From Plakobranchus ocellatus (Eukaryota; Mollusca; Gastropoda; Plakobranchidae): a DNA stretch of 37,695 nucleotides. Positions 26,082 to 34,486 of the stretch are shown here, one piece after another. How positions within the stretch are numbered: position 1 is the first letter of the stretch; each line of letters starts with the position of its first letter. The position numbers were made by a program, and so were the translations under genes. Location of the stretch: the NCBI GenBank assembly GCA_019648995.1, contig BLXT01003738.1:1407042-1444736 (forward strand). The letters run 5' to 3'. Below the pieces are notes generated by a model. The model had not been told where the DNA came from. It saw nothing but the letters and a program-made list of their open reading frames with translations, and ran no database searches.

Positions 26082-29000
26082 TTAGGCAACTTTGAGCCAC
26101 ATTGAAAGGATGTAAATCAAACCAATGGCATAACAATGAGACAAATGTCATGCTATTAAGTTTCTTTTACCTTAGACGTCAAATAGGCCTAGCAGTAATT
26201 GTAATACACAAGTCAAACAAGGTCGACATTTACCAAACCAAAAAAGATGAGATGCTCCTCCACAGTCAAATTATCAAAGAGAATGTCGTGCTGTGGACAC
26301 AAGCCTAGACTAGATCTCACTTGGCCTATCTCATAACGAATGTCAAAACCATTGACTAAAGCAGAACCTCCAGTAGGTGGATAAAAACCTTAAGGACCAT
26401 AAAAGACAAAATACTGAGATTAAATTTTTCAAGGAAATAAAACTGATTTTCCACAACCACTAAAATGCTAATATATCTCATTAAAAAAAAATCAGGGTTT
26501 TGATACAAATGAGGCAATACAAAATTATGGCTAATGGAACCTAGGCAAAGAAAAATATATTAAAAATTACCCTATTTAGCCATCACAATCCAACTCAAAA
26601 TTGATACAGTATGATTTGGGTATCTATCATGATTTACATGTTGTTCACAAACAAATTAAATACCAATTTTAAATTGGGGGAAAAAAATTAAATTTCATTA
26701 TTGTTTGTTTTTTTTTAAATAACACTCATGGCAGATTCAAAAGTATCAGAAGCAATTCTAGCAATAAAATTTCCGTTGTGTGTTTTCTTTAAAACAAAAT
26801 GGTTGATATGTAAGAGACAAATTAATATTTTTTCTATTTAAGTGTCTTTATCTATTTACCTGTAAGCATAGACATTGTTGTAGTCTTGCCTGCTCCATTG
26901 TGGCCGAGCAGAGCTGTAATCTGACCCTCATACATGTTAAGTGTCATCCCAGCAACAGCAACTTTGGCTTTCTCACCCCTGCCATAAACCTTTCAGAGGA
27001 TTCCACAGAGAGAGATTCAAGCACACTAGCACAATTTGTTTATTGTCATTGACACTAAAGTCTTTTCGGAGGATGATTAAACCATCCATTATGAAAGAGA
27101 TAAAAAATTACGGCCCATTTGTCTTATGGCCCATCTTGCACTGCATTGCAATAGAACTTTGCTATACCATTTTGTTTGAGGAGCCATGAGAAGTGAAGCT
27201 GGTTGAAAAATAATATACTGGCCTTATAAGTATTTGTCAATTGTCCATTATAAAAAAAAATTAAATGAAAGAATTTCATGATCTTTATGGAAATCCACAA
27301 TAAAATGCAGGTTAAGTTTTGCCTCAATTTTGAATATTATACAAAGGAATAAGTACAATTTAAAGCAAAGAAAAAAAGAATGATTAAATACTACTTAGAA
27401 TATTCTTCAACCTGTAATATCTGTCAGAAGGCCAAGCCCAACTGAGGGGAAGAGCATGCAGTACACAAAATCCATTTATTTGATAGTATTTATGAGTATT
27501 TGTAATACATGCTAATTACAGACTTCAACGGTTTGCTATAGTTGGCTTTATTTTTTTTTTAATTTCTCTATTATCAAGAATGCCATTCCTACAACAATTT
27601 TTGGGCATAAAAACAACAAAAAAACGGACATGTCTCGTTTCTGAATTAGGACTGAAGATAGAGTATCCTAACTCTGTATGGAAAAGGTAGAAAAATATAT
27701 AAACCTTAATATCTTCTCAAAAAATTTAAAAAAAAGGAAGGAAGGAAGTATTCAATTTTAGAGATTTATATATTTTGATGCACGTAAATTTTTTAAAAGA
27801 CTACAAGAATATATTGGAAAAATTTACTTTTTTTTTTTTTTAATCCATTCTTTATTCTGAAAAACCATTGAGATATTTTGCAAGGACAAAAAACCAATTA
27901 AAACATTAGATTAAATATGCTTTTAAAAGAATATAATTCTTAGTATGTAATTTTAAGAGGCAAAAAATTGCAATAGACAGTATTGTCAGCCTCTTACCCT
28001 TGACAACTGTATAATTCAGGTTCAAATGTGCCATAAATGCCTGGCTTAAAAGAGCCAAAAAGCTTGAGATCAACTTAGTAGTTGAAAAAAATCATGTCCA
28101 AAAAACATCTGCCCACTGTATTTTCAACACTAATATTCATAAGTTTCAAATCTTAACTTCTGTACTCGCTTTTGAAATAGGCACAGGTAGCCCTGGAAAG
28201 AAAATTGCTAAAGACACTTTACTCATCGTGAAAAGAAATTCACATTTCACAGTTTCCCTTCATTTAAATCATTGTGAATCCTTACCTTCCTCAGGTTGCG
28301 TATCTGTATTCCTGCTGCCTCATTGGGCTCTTTTTCAAACAAGTCAGGATCCTGCCCCACACCAATGCCCTCTCCAAGGCTTAGAGGTGAAGAGTAGAAA
28401 CTGGAACAGCCCCAGTAGCTCGGCTGTTAAATAAATCAAGTATGTTTCGGTTATGAGTAACAAATTTTTTTTTTTTTTTTTACCTCACTGAAACTCCTTT
28501 TTACTTGCCAGTTTTGAAAATTCATTAAATCAGTAGGAATCATTACAGGAAGGAAAAAGAGATGAAAAATGCCACTTATGTCCTTTTTACTATTTTCCCA
28601 CAGTAGATGACTTAAAAAACCTAATTTTTCGTAAAACTTCTATAACCTACACTACATATACATTTGTGTACATAAAAGATGCATTCAAGTTATACAACCT
28701 CTTGCTTTTAAGGTTATCACTATAACCTCTTATAATTTTTTAATAAATCTTAAATACATTTATAAAATGTCATTCAAAGGGGGAAAAAGGTTAGTACTCT
28801 AACTTACACTGTATTTTATAAAACAGACAAAGATGTGGTATGTTTTTATTTTTCAAAAGTAGGGATGACATACAAATCTTTTGTCCTCCTTGTTTGCTTC
28901 TGCATAAATTGATTCCTTATGAAAATTTATTTGGATGACAAAAATTGAACCAGATTAGACATCTTCTTGGCATTTTGAAGGCCATCAATTCAAGTTATTA

Positions 29001-32000
29001 AATAAATGTATGTTATACAATGCAATCGTGTGTCAAATTCTAACAAAAGAAATTCATATTAAAAAAAGTTGATGCATATTACATTTTCTTATGGCAAAAG
29101 TCCCAAATATTATCTGAACAATCATATAGAGAATGGGAGGGGGTAAATTAACAATAACTGATAAATCACAAGTTTTACTATTAATCATTCCCATTTACAT
29201 ACACAAACAATTTTCTTTTTTTAAGATTTTTCTAAGTTTCATGATGCAAATACAAATGGTGAAAGTTTAAATAGTCTCTAACATAAGCCCTGAAGGCAAA
29301 AGACTTACTGAAAGGGGAAAATACCAAGGCAGAGGCATGCCATACTCTCCAGGGAAGACAGCTTCCACATACCAAGCAATCAAGCAGTGAAGAACGGAGT
29401 CAAACAACAGCATGACCATCACTATGGCCATGGAGAAGTTATCATCTACAGACACATTACTAGCAAGTGTGGACAGTTGTATGCCAGAACCTGGAACAAT
29501 GAAATCACAATTATAAAGATGGAATGAAAATGAAAAAGGAACAGAGAGATGACAAGAGTTTTACATCTTCAAAACTTCTTCACGATACTAGCATGGTGAA
29601 AAGAAAAGTGGAAGTTTAATCTTTACATTCACTAACATCTTGATTCAGATATTTTACATAAAAAGATGTATGTATATCATGAAAGGGCTTTTTTTTTTTT
29701 CTTTTCAGAACAATGTGCTGTCTGTAGACTTAAAACCAATGAATAGTTTTTTTATGTCAAAGAATCAAAACAGATAAAAATACAAATTTCATTAGCCAGA
29801 AAAAGGATATTACTAGTATATAAACAGCTTCATGTCAATATAAAAACCAATAACATTGCATAACCCCCCTCCCCCTCTAATGTTTGTCCCATTAAGGAAT
29901 TTGAAATTGTTTCTTTAAACAATTTTACGATATTAATGTACACACTTTACACAAATGTATATGTAGACATTATCATGAAGACAATAAGAAAATCACCTCC
30001 CACTAAGGTTTTTCCTATTGAAAAAAAATAAAGGCCCCAAAAATGGGGTTGCTGTTTTTTTAAAACACACATAATAGAACACTAACAAATTTCAAGCGCA
30101 CAAGATGTAGCCATACTAAAATATAACGCACCAACACCCTCAAACATCCCAAGGAGCTTCCCACCAAAGGCCATTGCCACTTGGAAATCCAGACAAGCCA
30201 AAAGCTTTGACTTCTGACTCATTGTTGTGTAGCGCTGCTCCAGAAAAAAGTAGGGCAAATACATGCAGAAGAAAAGAATCCCACTAAGAGCAGCACCTGT
30301 GTTGGCTGGGTTGGTTGAAATATGTAGGGAAAATAAGAAAAAAAATAATTAGAAACCAGAAGAATTTAACTACTATATATGGCATATTTCAAATGAATAG
30401 TGACTTGGGAAATTATTCCATTATTTTTGTTTTTTTATTAAAAGATGATGCAAATAGAATCCTTGAATGCAGAACAATAAAAACGAAATTAAAAAAAAAA
30501 ATTTACAAATTACATATATAAACACAGATCAAACATAAATGTAAAGACAATTTTTGCAACAAAGTTAAAGATAAAGTTAAAATAAAACCTGTTGAGAGAT
30601 AACAGCAAGTTCTGCAACACATTACAAAAAAATCTAGAACAATCTCAAGTCTAATGAGATTTTTTTCTTACACATGCTATAAAACAGACACTGTTCAGGA
30701 AATTTTGAAAAAACAAAAGATATGCTCTCAAGTGAAATCATAGGGACCTAATATATACATAACCTTATCACTCAGTTCAACTACTTCCTGTAAGAATTCA
30801 AAATTCTCTTGGAAAATGCCTTAGGATATAATTATTTTACACCTCATTTCGGGTTGTGAAACTTTGAGGAACATCTTTGAAGTTTTTTGTTATTGCATAC
30901 CTTTTGAGAAAAAAACACTTGTAGCAAAGCAAAATGTGATGCTGGCTATGGCAAAACATATGAGGTAGATGAAAAGCACTGCAGGGTTAGTCTCTGCAAT
31001 AACTCCTCCTTTCTTATGGTCTATCTTGACGCAGTAAAAGAGGGTCATGACCCCTACAGATATCAACAGGAACAAGAAATGTTTAGTGAACCAGGCTGTC
31101 CAATGAAGCCAATTAGCAATCCCCATCATTTTCATGGATTCCTGCGGGTAAAAAACAAATCGGCAAATAATATATATTTTAAACGAAATTACATAGATCT
31201 GCATCAAAATACTTTTGAATTTTTTTAAAATCAACATTAGAGAGTGAAAAAAATGTAAAAATTATAGAAGATTTATCAGCTGTACTTGAAGGATTTAATG
31301 CACTTAAGTTACTGATCTATTGTGCGGTCACATGTCAGAAATCACACATCTTATCTTTTTTCAAAAACCAAAATCAAGAGATAAAGTAACTTTCTCTCCT
31401 CCTTTACAAAAAATAAAGCACTCACCTTTAATCGTCTTTCCTTTTCCAAGACAATATCTCTAACCATGCCGAGGACAATGACAACAAAACTGAGCATGAT
31501 TATAATGGGAAACTGCTGTTGGAGGACCAGCACATAGTTGTCCTCTCTATAAGGAGGGTAAGGATGTCGCCGCAAAACCTTCCGTGTTGACATGTATTGA
31601 TCTAAAGCAGCTCCAGACAGAAAATCTTTTAAAATGGCATCATCCACTGCATCCTGGATAGCGAGGAATCCTTCACGCCTATAGCCTGTCAAAATCAAAA
31701 TTTGCCAAAAAAAAACATGGATGCACTCTCAAAACAGAAGCAGACTGCTATGGTTATAAGATTAACATAAAAAAGAGAGCTAAAATTTTTAATTGTTGCC
31801 TTTTAAATTTGAAAAGTCAGTCAATGAATACAATTGATTAATCAAACTTTAATATTATTCTACCAAATATAAACATCTTTAGAGTTTCAAAATCAGTATG
31901 ACCATGGGACCAACCTTTTGAATTTTCATTTGCCCAAGATTTTATTTAGTTGACCAAAAATGAATGCGGCTTGCCCTTGATTGTTTCAAAAATTCATGGT

Positions 32001-34486
32001 TACAACATTGCACCTACATATATAAATTTGAATTCTATCAAGTACTTTAGTTGTTTTTCATCTACTTTCACCTTTTTCAGCATAATCACTATTACAAAAA
32101 TATATGCAGAAGGCCAAAAGAACTCAAATTCATCAACACATTTTTTTTCACTAAAATGTAATTCTAAATTTGAACAGGTGCTAAGCTATCTACAATTAAA
32201 AAAAAAAAAACCAAAAACAAAAAAATCAATTATTCTTTAGAGCAAATGATGTAAGCTGTTATGCTCATCCCACTCCAGGAATACTTTGATTTTCCTAAAA
32301 ATAAAAAAAATTAATGTGAATAACAAAGTGAGGAAAAAAATTTCCCTACCAGGATTCCCATTGCATGTTGTATTTTCTGCTCTGGGTCCAACTTGCTGAT
32401 TTGGAGGGAACATAAAATTTGTGGACCAAGATGTATCGCTGCTAAATGATAATTTTCGTGAAGGATTATAAATGACTCGAGGAGAGTAGCTTAAGCGGAT
32501 TTTGTACACAACATTTTTGCCCAGCTTAAGCTTTCCAGTTTGGTTCACAAAGTCACTTTCAAAGATGACTCCACCCAAGTAGATACTGGTCTGATTTTCA
32601 CCTGCAGGTACAGCTGCTTTTACAAGCTCCTGCTCTGTTGGAAAGGAGGCTGACGAGGAAAATATGGGAAATTACAATGAGTTTACACATTTCACTTTAG
32701 GAACATAAAAAATCAAGTTCCAGCTCTCACCTCTGAAAAGTTTTGCTCTGCACAGGTCAAGCTTGATCATTCTGTTGTGCAAACACATTAGTTAATGGTA
32801 ACAATAATCCAATTTCATTTGTAACCTTTCATGACTTTTCCAAATTTTAATTCAAATTATATCACAAGATATGTTTATCCTGTACTGTTTAGAAAAATGG
32901 CACCTTGTTAAGCAGTCTCATAAAATGGCTGTGTACCTGTAGCAAAGACTCTTTAGTCTCTCGCTTATGAATGCACCAGTTGCAAACAGGCCAAATGTTA
33001 AAAATGCTGATTTTGTTGAAGAAACATTAAACATAAAACAACAGTGCTCAGGACAGCTAAGTCAATGCTTGTTGAAAGTCATATTAAAAAGTAAACAAAC
33101 TCTTACTTACTGCTGTATCATGCTATCTTTTTTTTTTACTAACACAAATTAACTCATCAACTGAGATTTGACGATATGTTATTTTGTATTCCTAAACTTG
33201 CCAACTCCAAGTGCGGCAGGGTTGCACCATCAAAATAGACAAACTTTAGTATTTTGCAAAATTTGGATAAGGTATTTTTTGGGATGTCCTTTGTCTTGAC
33301 TTTTATTGAATGATTTTATATTTTAACATATCATGGGGAATTTCTATCAAAGAGTACAGTTAATTTGTTGGGAAAACTATCCTGAATGTTTAACTCAAAG
33401 TACTTTACAATCAATTTTCATCCATATTCATTAAGCCAAATGATCATTGCGTAACAAACTTCTATAAATATTTTTTCGAAGGCATGGGCAAATGTTAGGC
33501 ACAATAGAATTTTCAATCACAACTCAATTTTTTGAGATATGCACATATTTGTATTATGAGAGAGAACAGTGCTATGCTTGCAGATATAAAGAAAACATTG
33601 AATTAGAATAATAATCAAAGTGGTAACCCTATTAGCCAAAAAATATTTTGGTTTAAAAAAGCTAGATCTTGACACAACTGGCGGCAATATGTGACTGGAA
33701 GTTATATGAAGCCACAACAATATAAGTTTTATACTAAGTAATTTACAAAATTTGATAAATTAGATTCCCCATCTCTAAGCTGCTAGAGAAGAGTAAATTA
33801 TTTAAGAAAAATGAATTGACTCTAATTATTCCAAAGGATAGTTAAGAAAGGGCTAATTCAGCTGCAACTTTTGGCATTGTTACTTAGGCATTTAAAAATT
33901 ATACTGGATTTATAAACAATTCTGTAATGACGAAATAAAAACTTTGAGATTTGCAAAAGTAAGAGAGTCAATGTTTCAATTCTTATTCATTAAAGTTTCA
34001 TAACAGGGTTAAAAAATGATATGCCATTTTATCAGGATATGAAAAAAATATATAATCTAGAAATTTTCCTTTGTCAACTGCATTTTCACGTATTTTGTTC
34101 ATGGGAAGGGCTCTTCTTCAAATGCAAACAACTAATTATTTGTAAGAGAATAAAATAATATCTTCTGCATTTTAAATGCCTTGCACTTTACCTTTTGCCA
34201 GGCGTAACTTTTCAGCAGCCTCAAACATGATTTTATCTGTGGCTTCATTTCCTGGGCTGTAAGCTAAAATGAGGTGACGAAGTCTTGAACTGAGATGGGT
34301 ATATGAACAAGGCTTCCATTCTGTCACATTTGGGTGTGGTGTCGACTTCACTCGTAATCGCAAAACCATAAGAATCAAAGCAAACAAGGTTGGTAGACCT
34401 ATTTCAAAAATGGTGGCCACTGGTTTTCTTTTTTGGATTAAAAAGTTTTTCCACAACAAAAGTCTGAATTTTAAAAAGGCTCCCAT
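12931..34486 (-). CDS. ABCA3: ABCA3-like phospholipid ABC transporter, complete gene, 24 coding exons
   Basis: Full-size ABC subfamily A transporter. Joining the exons listed separately gives 5406 nt, 1801 residues, with consistent phases and canonical GT-AG introns; mammalian ABCA3 is about 1700. Order: TM1 (about 23-45), a glycosylatable first extracellular domain (N53VT, N117QT, N134QT), the rest of TMD1 (about 258-480), NBD1 (about 520-830), a Ser/Pro/Ala-rich linker (831-922), TMD2 with its large extracellular domain (about 957-1388), NBD2 (about 1438-1760) and a short tail. NBD1 has Walker [10 protein letters not shown] (559-567), Q606, LSGGM (658), Walker B FLDEP (D682, E683) and H714. 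NBD2 has GINGAGKTS (1474), Q1521, YSGGN (1573), FLDEP (D1597, E1598) and H1630. Both ATP sites look catalytically competent. By family knowledge ABCA3 imports phosphatidylcholine and phosphatidylglycerol into lysosome-related organelles. ABCA3 fits better than ABCA1 by length and by REGFLA, ANxxAA and VSGVH blocks. Orthology within the ABCA3 group is inferred. Confidence 0.95.
13721..13991 (-). CDS. ABCA3: ABCA3-like exon 23: NBD2 C-terminal part
   Basis: The acceptor AACATTGCCAG ends at 13992 and the donor GCACAG|GTGAGC begins at 13720; phase 2 to 0. It encodes [38 protein letters not shown] and LSWAQ, nearly identical to mammalian ABCA3. Confidence 0.96.
14643..14813 (-). CDS. ABCA3: ABCA3-like exon 22: NBD2 signature, Walker B
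   Basis: The acceptor TTCCTTTGCAG ends at 14814 and the donor CACAG|GTCAGA begins at 14642; phase 2 to 2. It encodes [36 protein letters not shown] and TLVLTSH. YSGGN is the usual NBD2 signature in ABCA proteins; Asp1597, Glu1598 and His1630 are intact. Confidence 0.96.
15040..15227 (-). CDS. ABCA3: ABCA3-like exon 21: NBD2 Q-loop
   Basis: The acceptor CTCTCAACAG ends at 15228 and the donor TACAG|GTATCA begins at 15039; phase 0 to 2. It encodes [33 protein letters not shown] and [15 protein letters not shown] carries Gln1521. It overlaps no long ORF but aligns throughout with the family. Confidence 0.94.
15788..16007 (-). CDS. ABCA3: ABCA3-like exon 20: NBD2 Walker A
   Basis: The acceptor TTTCCTTCCAG ends at 16008 and the donor GAGATG|GTTTGT begins at 15787; phase 2 to 0. 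It encodes [33 protein letters not shown] and [15 protein letters not shown]. The P-loop is GINGAGKTS (residues 1474-1482), with Ile in place of the mammalian Phe. The donor GTTTGT is the weakest in the gene. Confidence 0.94.
16456..16604 (-). CDS. ABCA3: ABCA3-like exon 19: cytosolic linker to NBD2
   Basis: The acceptor CATTTTGCAG ends at 16605 and the donor CTCGA|GTAAGT begins at 16455; phase 0 to 2. It encodes [19 protein letters not shown] through [14 protein letters not shown], where EDxDVxxERxRI is the conserved ABCA segment before NBD2. Confidence 0.94.
16917..16965. repeat. AGATCT-type hexamer cluster in an intron
   Basis: Degenerate run of AGATCTAGATTTAGATTGA-like units between exons 19 and 18, of the same hexamer family as the array at 3586-3808. 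Confidence 0.7.
17857..18005 (-). CDS. ABCA3: ABCA3-like exon 18: last TMD2 helix
   Basis: The acceptor ATCTGTTTCAG ends at 18006 and the donor CAGAGG|GTAGGT begins at 17856; phase 1 to 0. It encodes [26 protein letters not shown] and a hydrophobic helix ending LESGFLQR, equivalent to the mammalian IETNLLQR. Confidence 0.92.
18255..18482 (-). CDS. ABCA3: ABCA3-like exon 17: TMD2 helix and loop
   Basis: The acceptor TTTAATTTCCAG ends at 18483 and the donor GTCG|GTAAGC begins at 18254; phase 1 to 1. It encodes [13 protein letters not shown], then [18 protein letters not shown] and a Cys-containing loop ([16 protein letters not shown]). [11 protein letters not shown] replaces the mammalian LPNHCLGMAV. 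Confidence 0.93.
19116..19521 (-). CDS. ABCA3: ABCA3-like exon 16: TMD2 core
   Basis: The acceptor TTTCTCTCCACAG ends at 19522 and the donor ATCACAG|GTGGGT begins at 19115; phase 0 to 1. It encodes several helices plus the coupling block [20 protein letters not shown], nearly the ABCA3 family consensus (AKHVQFVSGV), and [15 protein letters not shown]. Confidence 0.96.
19996..20147. mobile_element. hAT-like MITE in an intron of the ABCA3-like gene
   Basis: Perfect 13-bp terminal inverted repeats, CAGGGATGCCAGT at 19996-20008 and its reverse complement at 20135-20147, enclose a 152-bp non-coding element. An identical AAATGTA flanks both ends (19989-19995 and 20148-20154). CAGGG-type ends with a 7-8 bp target duplication are typical of hAT transposons. 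There is no room for a transposase, so it is a non-autonomous MITE. It sits in the intron between exons 15 and 16, well clear of the splice sites. Confidence 0.75.
20983..21097 (-). CDS. ABCA3: ABCA3-like exon 15: second extracellular domain
   Basis: A 115-nt exon; the acceptor CTTTCAACAG ends at 21098 and the donor GATAAG|GTGAAG begins at 20982; phase 2 to 0. It encodes [17 protein letters not shown] and [18 protein letters not shown]. Recovered by phase and position between exons 14 and 16; sequence conservation here is lower. Confidence 0.87.
21712..22210 (-). CDS. ABCA3: ABCA3-like exon 14: TM7 and second extracellular domain
   Basis: The largest exon, 499 nt. The acceptor TGTATTGCAG ends at 22211 and the donor CACAG|GTAATG begins at 21711; phase 1 to 2. 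It encodes [11 protein letters not shown], a helix at about 957-979, and the extracellular domain, with NST and NVS sequons, ending YYNNQGYH as in other ABCA proteins. Confidence 0.94.
22429..22703 (-). CDS. ABCA3: ABCA3-like exon 13: Ser/Pro/Ala-rich inter-half linker
   Basis: The acceptor TATCTTTTCAG ends at 22704 and the donor CCTTG|GTAAGA begins at 22428; phase 2 to 1. Residues 831-922 are low complexity ([20 protein letters not shown], then [15 protein letters not shown]), probably disordered. They contain an RxRxxS site (R899, R901, S904) and SDW, which aligns with the mammalian linker. Predicted cytosolic. Confidence 0.88.
23167..23416 (-). CDS. ABCA3: ABCA3-like exon 12: NBD1 C-terminal regulatory part
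   Basis: The acceptor TTGTTAAAAG ends at 23417 and the donor ATACG|GTATTG begins at 23166; phase 1 to 2. It encodes [26 protein letters not shown] and [17 protein letters not shown], the conserved post-NBD1 fold of ABCA proteins. Confidence 0.95.
23916..24126 (-). CDS. ABCA3: ABCA3-like exon 11: NBD1 Walker B, D-loop, H-loop
   Basis: The acceptor ATTTTGTTGCAG ends at 24127 and the donor ATATG|GTAAAA begins at 23915; phase 0 to 1. It encodes [17 protein letters not shown] (Asp682, catalytic Glu683), [15 protein letters not shown] (His714) and [12 protein letters not shown]. All catalytic residues are present. Confidence 0.96.
25303..25458 (-). CDS. ABCA3: ABCA3-like exon 10: NBD1 signature motif
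   Basis: The acceptor TTGCTTCTTCAG ends at 25459 and the donor TCAAAA|GTAAAC begins at 25302; 156 nt, phase 0 to 0. It encodes [10 protein letters not shown] through [26 protein letters not shown] (residue 658) is the C-loop that closes over ATP in the opposite site. Confidence 0.95.
25914..25998. other. Assembly gap (85 N)
   Basis: Run of 85 unknown bases in the intron between exons 10 and 9, directly beside a (TA)n tract. Its real length is unknown. No coding sequence of the transporter appears to be missing, since the phases of the flanking exons agree. Confidence 0.99.
25999..26079. repeat. (TA)n microsatellite
   Basis: Nearly pure TA run with one phase shift (ATATTATA) near the gap. 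Long TA tracts stall sequencing and assembly, which probably explains the adjoining Ns. Confidence 0.95.
26234..26388 (-). CDS. ABCA3: ABCA3-like exon 9: NBD1 Q-loop
   Basis: The acceptor GTCCTTAAG ends at 26389 and the donor GGTTTG|GTAAAT begins at 26233; phase 1 to 0. It encodes [32 protein letters not shown] and [14 protein letters not shown] carries the Q-loop glutamine (606) that couples ATP binding to the membrane domain. Confidence 0.95.
26860..26989 (-). CDS. ABCA3: ABCA3-like exon 8: NBD1 Walker A
   Basis: The acceptor CCTCTGAAAG ends at 26990 and the donor ACAG|GTAAAT begins at 26859; phase 0 to 1. It encodes [20 protein letters not shown] then [20 protein letters not shown]. The [10 protein letters not shown]-loop (residues 559-567) binds the ATP phosphates. 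Confidence 0.95.
28286..28423 (-). CDS. ABCA3: ABCA3-like exon 7: linker into NBD1
   Basis: A 138-nt, phase 0 to 0 exon; the acceptor TTTATTTAACAG ends at 28424 and the donor GAAG|GTAAGG begins at 28285. It encodes [17 protein letters not shown] through [17 protein letters not shown]. PSYWxG and GIxIxxLxK match the family at the TMD1-NBD1 junction. Too short to stand out as an ORF; recovered by homology and phase. Confidence 0.92.
29309..29490 (-). CDS. ABCA3: ABCA3-like exon 6: last TMD1 helix
   Basis: The acceptor TTGTTCCAG ends at 29491 and the donor TTTCA|GTAAGT begins at 29308; phase 1 to 0. It encodes SVDDNFSMA, a hydrophobic helix, then [19 protein letters not shown], a strongly conserved ABCA signature before NBD1. 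Confidence 0.95.
30132..30305 (-). CDS. ABCA3: ABCA3-like exon 5: TM5 and following loop
   Basis: The acceptor CAACCCAG ends at 30306 and the donor GTTG|GTGCGT begins at 30131; phase 1 to 1. It encodes [19 protein letters not shown] onward. ANTGAA matches the mammalian ANMAAA block, which selects this acceptor over a second in-frame one 9 nt inside (30296). Confidence 0.92.
30901..31141 (-). CDS. ABCA3: ABCA3-like exon 4: TM3 and TM4
   Basis: The acceptor TTTACCCGCAG ends at 31142 and the donor AAAAG|GTATGC begins at 30900; phase 0 to 1. It begins [18 protein letters not shown], the conserved intracellular coupling segment, followed by two hydrophobic helices and FFSK. Confidence 0.95.
31426..31685 (-). 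CDS. ABCA3: ABCA3-like exon 3: extracellular domain end, TM2, EKERRLK
   Basis: The acceptor TTTTGACAG ends at 31686 and the donor AAAG|GTGAGT begins at 31425; phase 1 to 0. It encodes residues 199-285: [18 protein letters not shown], close to the mammalian ABCA3 block, then TM2 (about 258-276) and the cytosolic EKERRLK motif before TM3. Confidence 0.95.
32350..32649 (-). CDS. ABCA3: ABCA3-like exon 2: first extracellular domain
   Basis: The acceptor CCTCGTCAG ends at 32650 and the donor CCTG|GTAGGG begins at 32349; 300 nt, phase 1 to 1. It encodes residues 99-198 with three NxS/T sequons (NQT, NQT, NTT). SFPTEQEL aligns with the FPSEKDF block of mammalian ABCA3, which supports the upstream acceptor. 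A second in-frame acceptor lies 15 nt inside, at 32634. Confidence 0.93.
34192..34486 (-). CDS. ABCA3: ABCA3-like exon 1: start, sorting motif, TM1
   Basis: The ATG at 34486-34484 is preceded in frame by TAA at 34492-34490, fixing the start. It encodes residues 1-98, [14 protein letters not shown] onward, with TM1 at about 23-45 and the YSP block typical of ABCA proteins. The donor is AAAAG|GTAAAG after 34192, phase 1. The residues LLLWKN (9-14) match the xLxxKN lysosomal sorting motif described for ABCA3. Confidence 0.95.

Noticed and set aside
25817-26151. ORFs across 25.8-26.15 kb
   Set aside because: They run through unknown bases and a TA repeat.
32634-32634. Inner acceptor as the true start of exon 2
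   Set aside because: The five residues before it continue the family alignment (SFPTEQEL), so the outer acceptor at 32649 was chosen.
12931-34486. Pseudogene or broken transporter
   Set aside because: All 24 exons join in consistent phase with canonical splice sites, and both ATP sites keep Walker A, Q-loop, signature, Walker B glutamate and H-loop.
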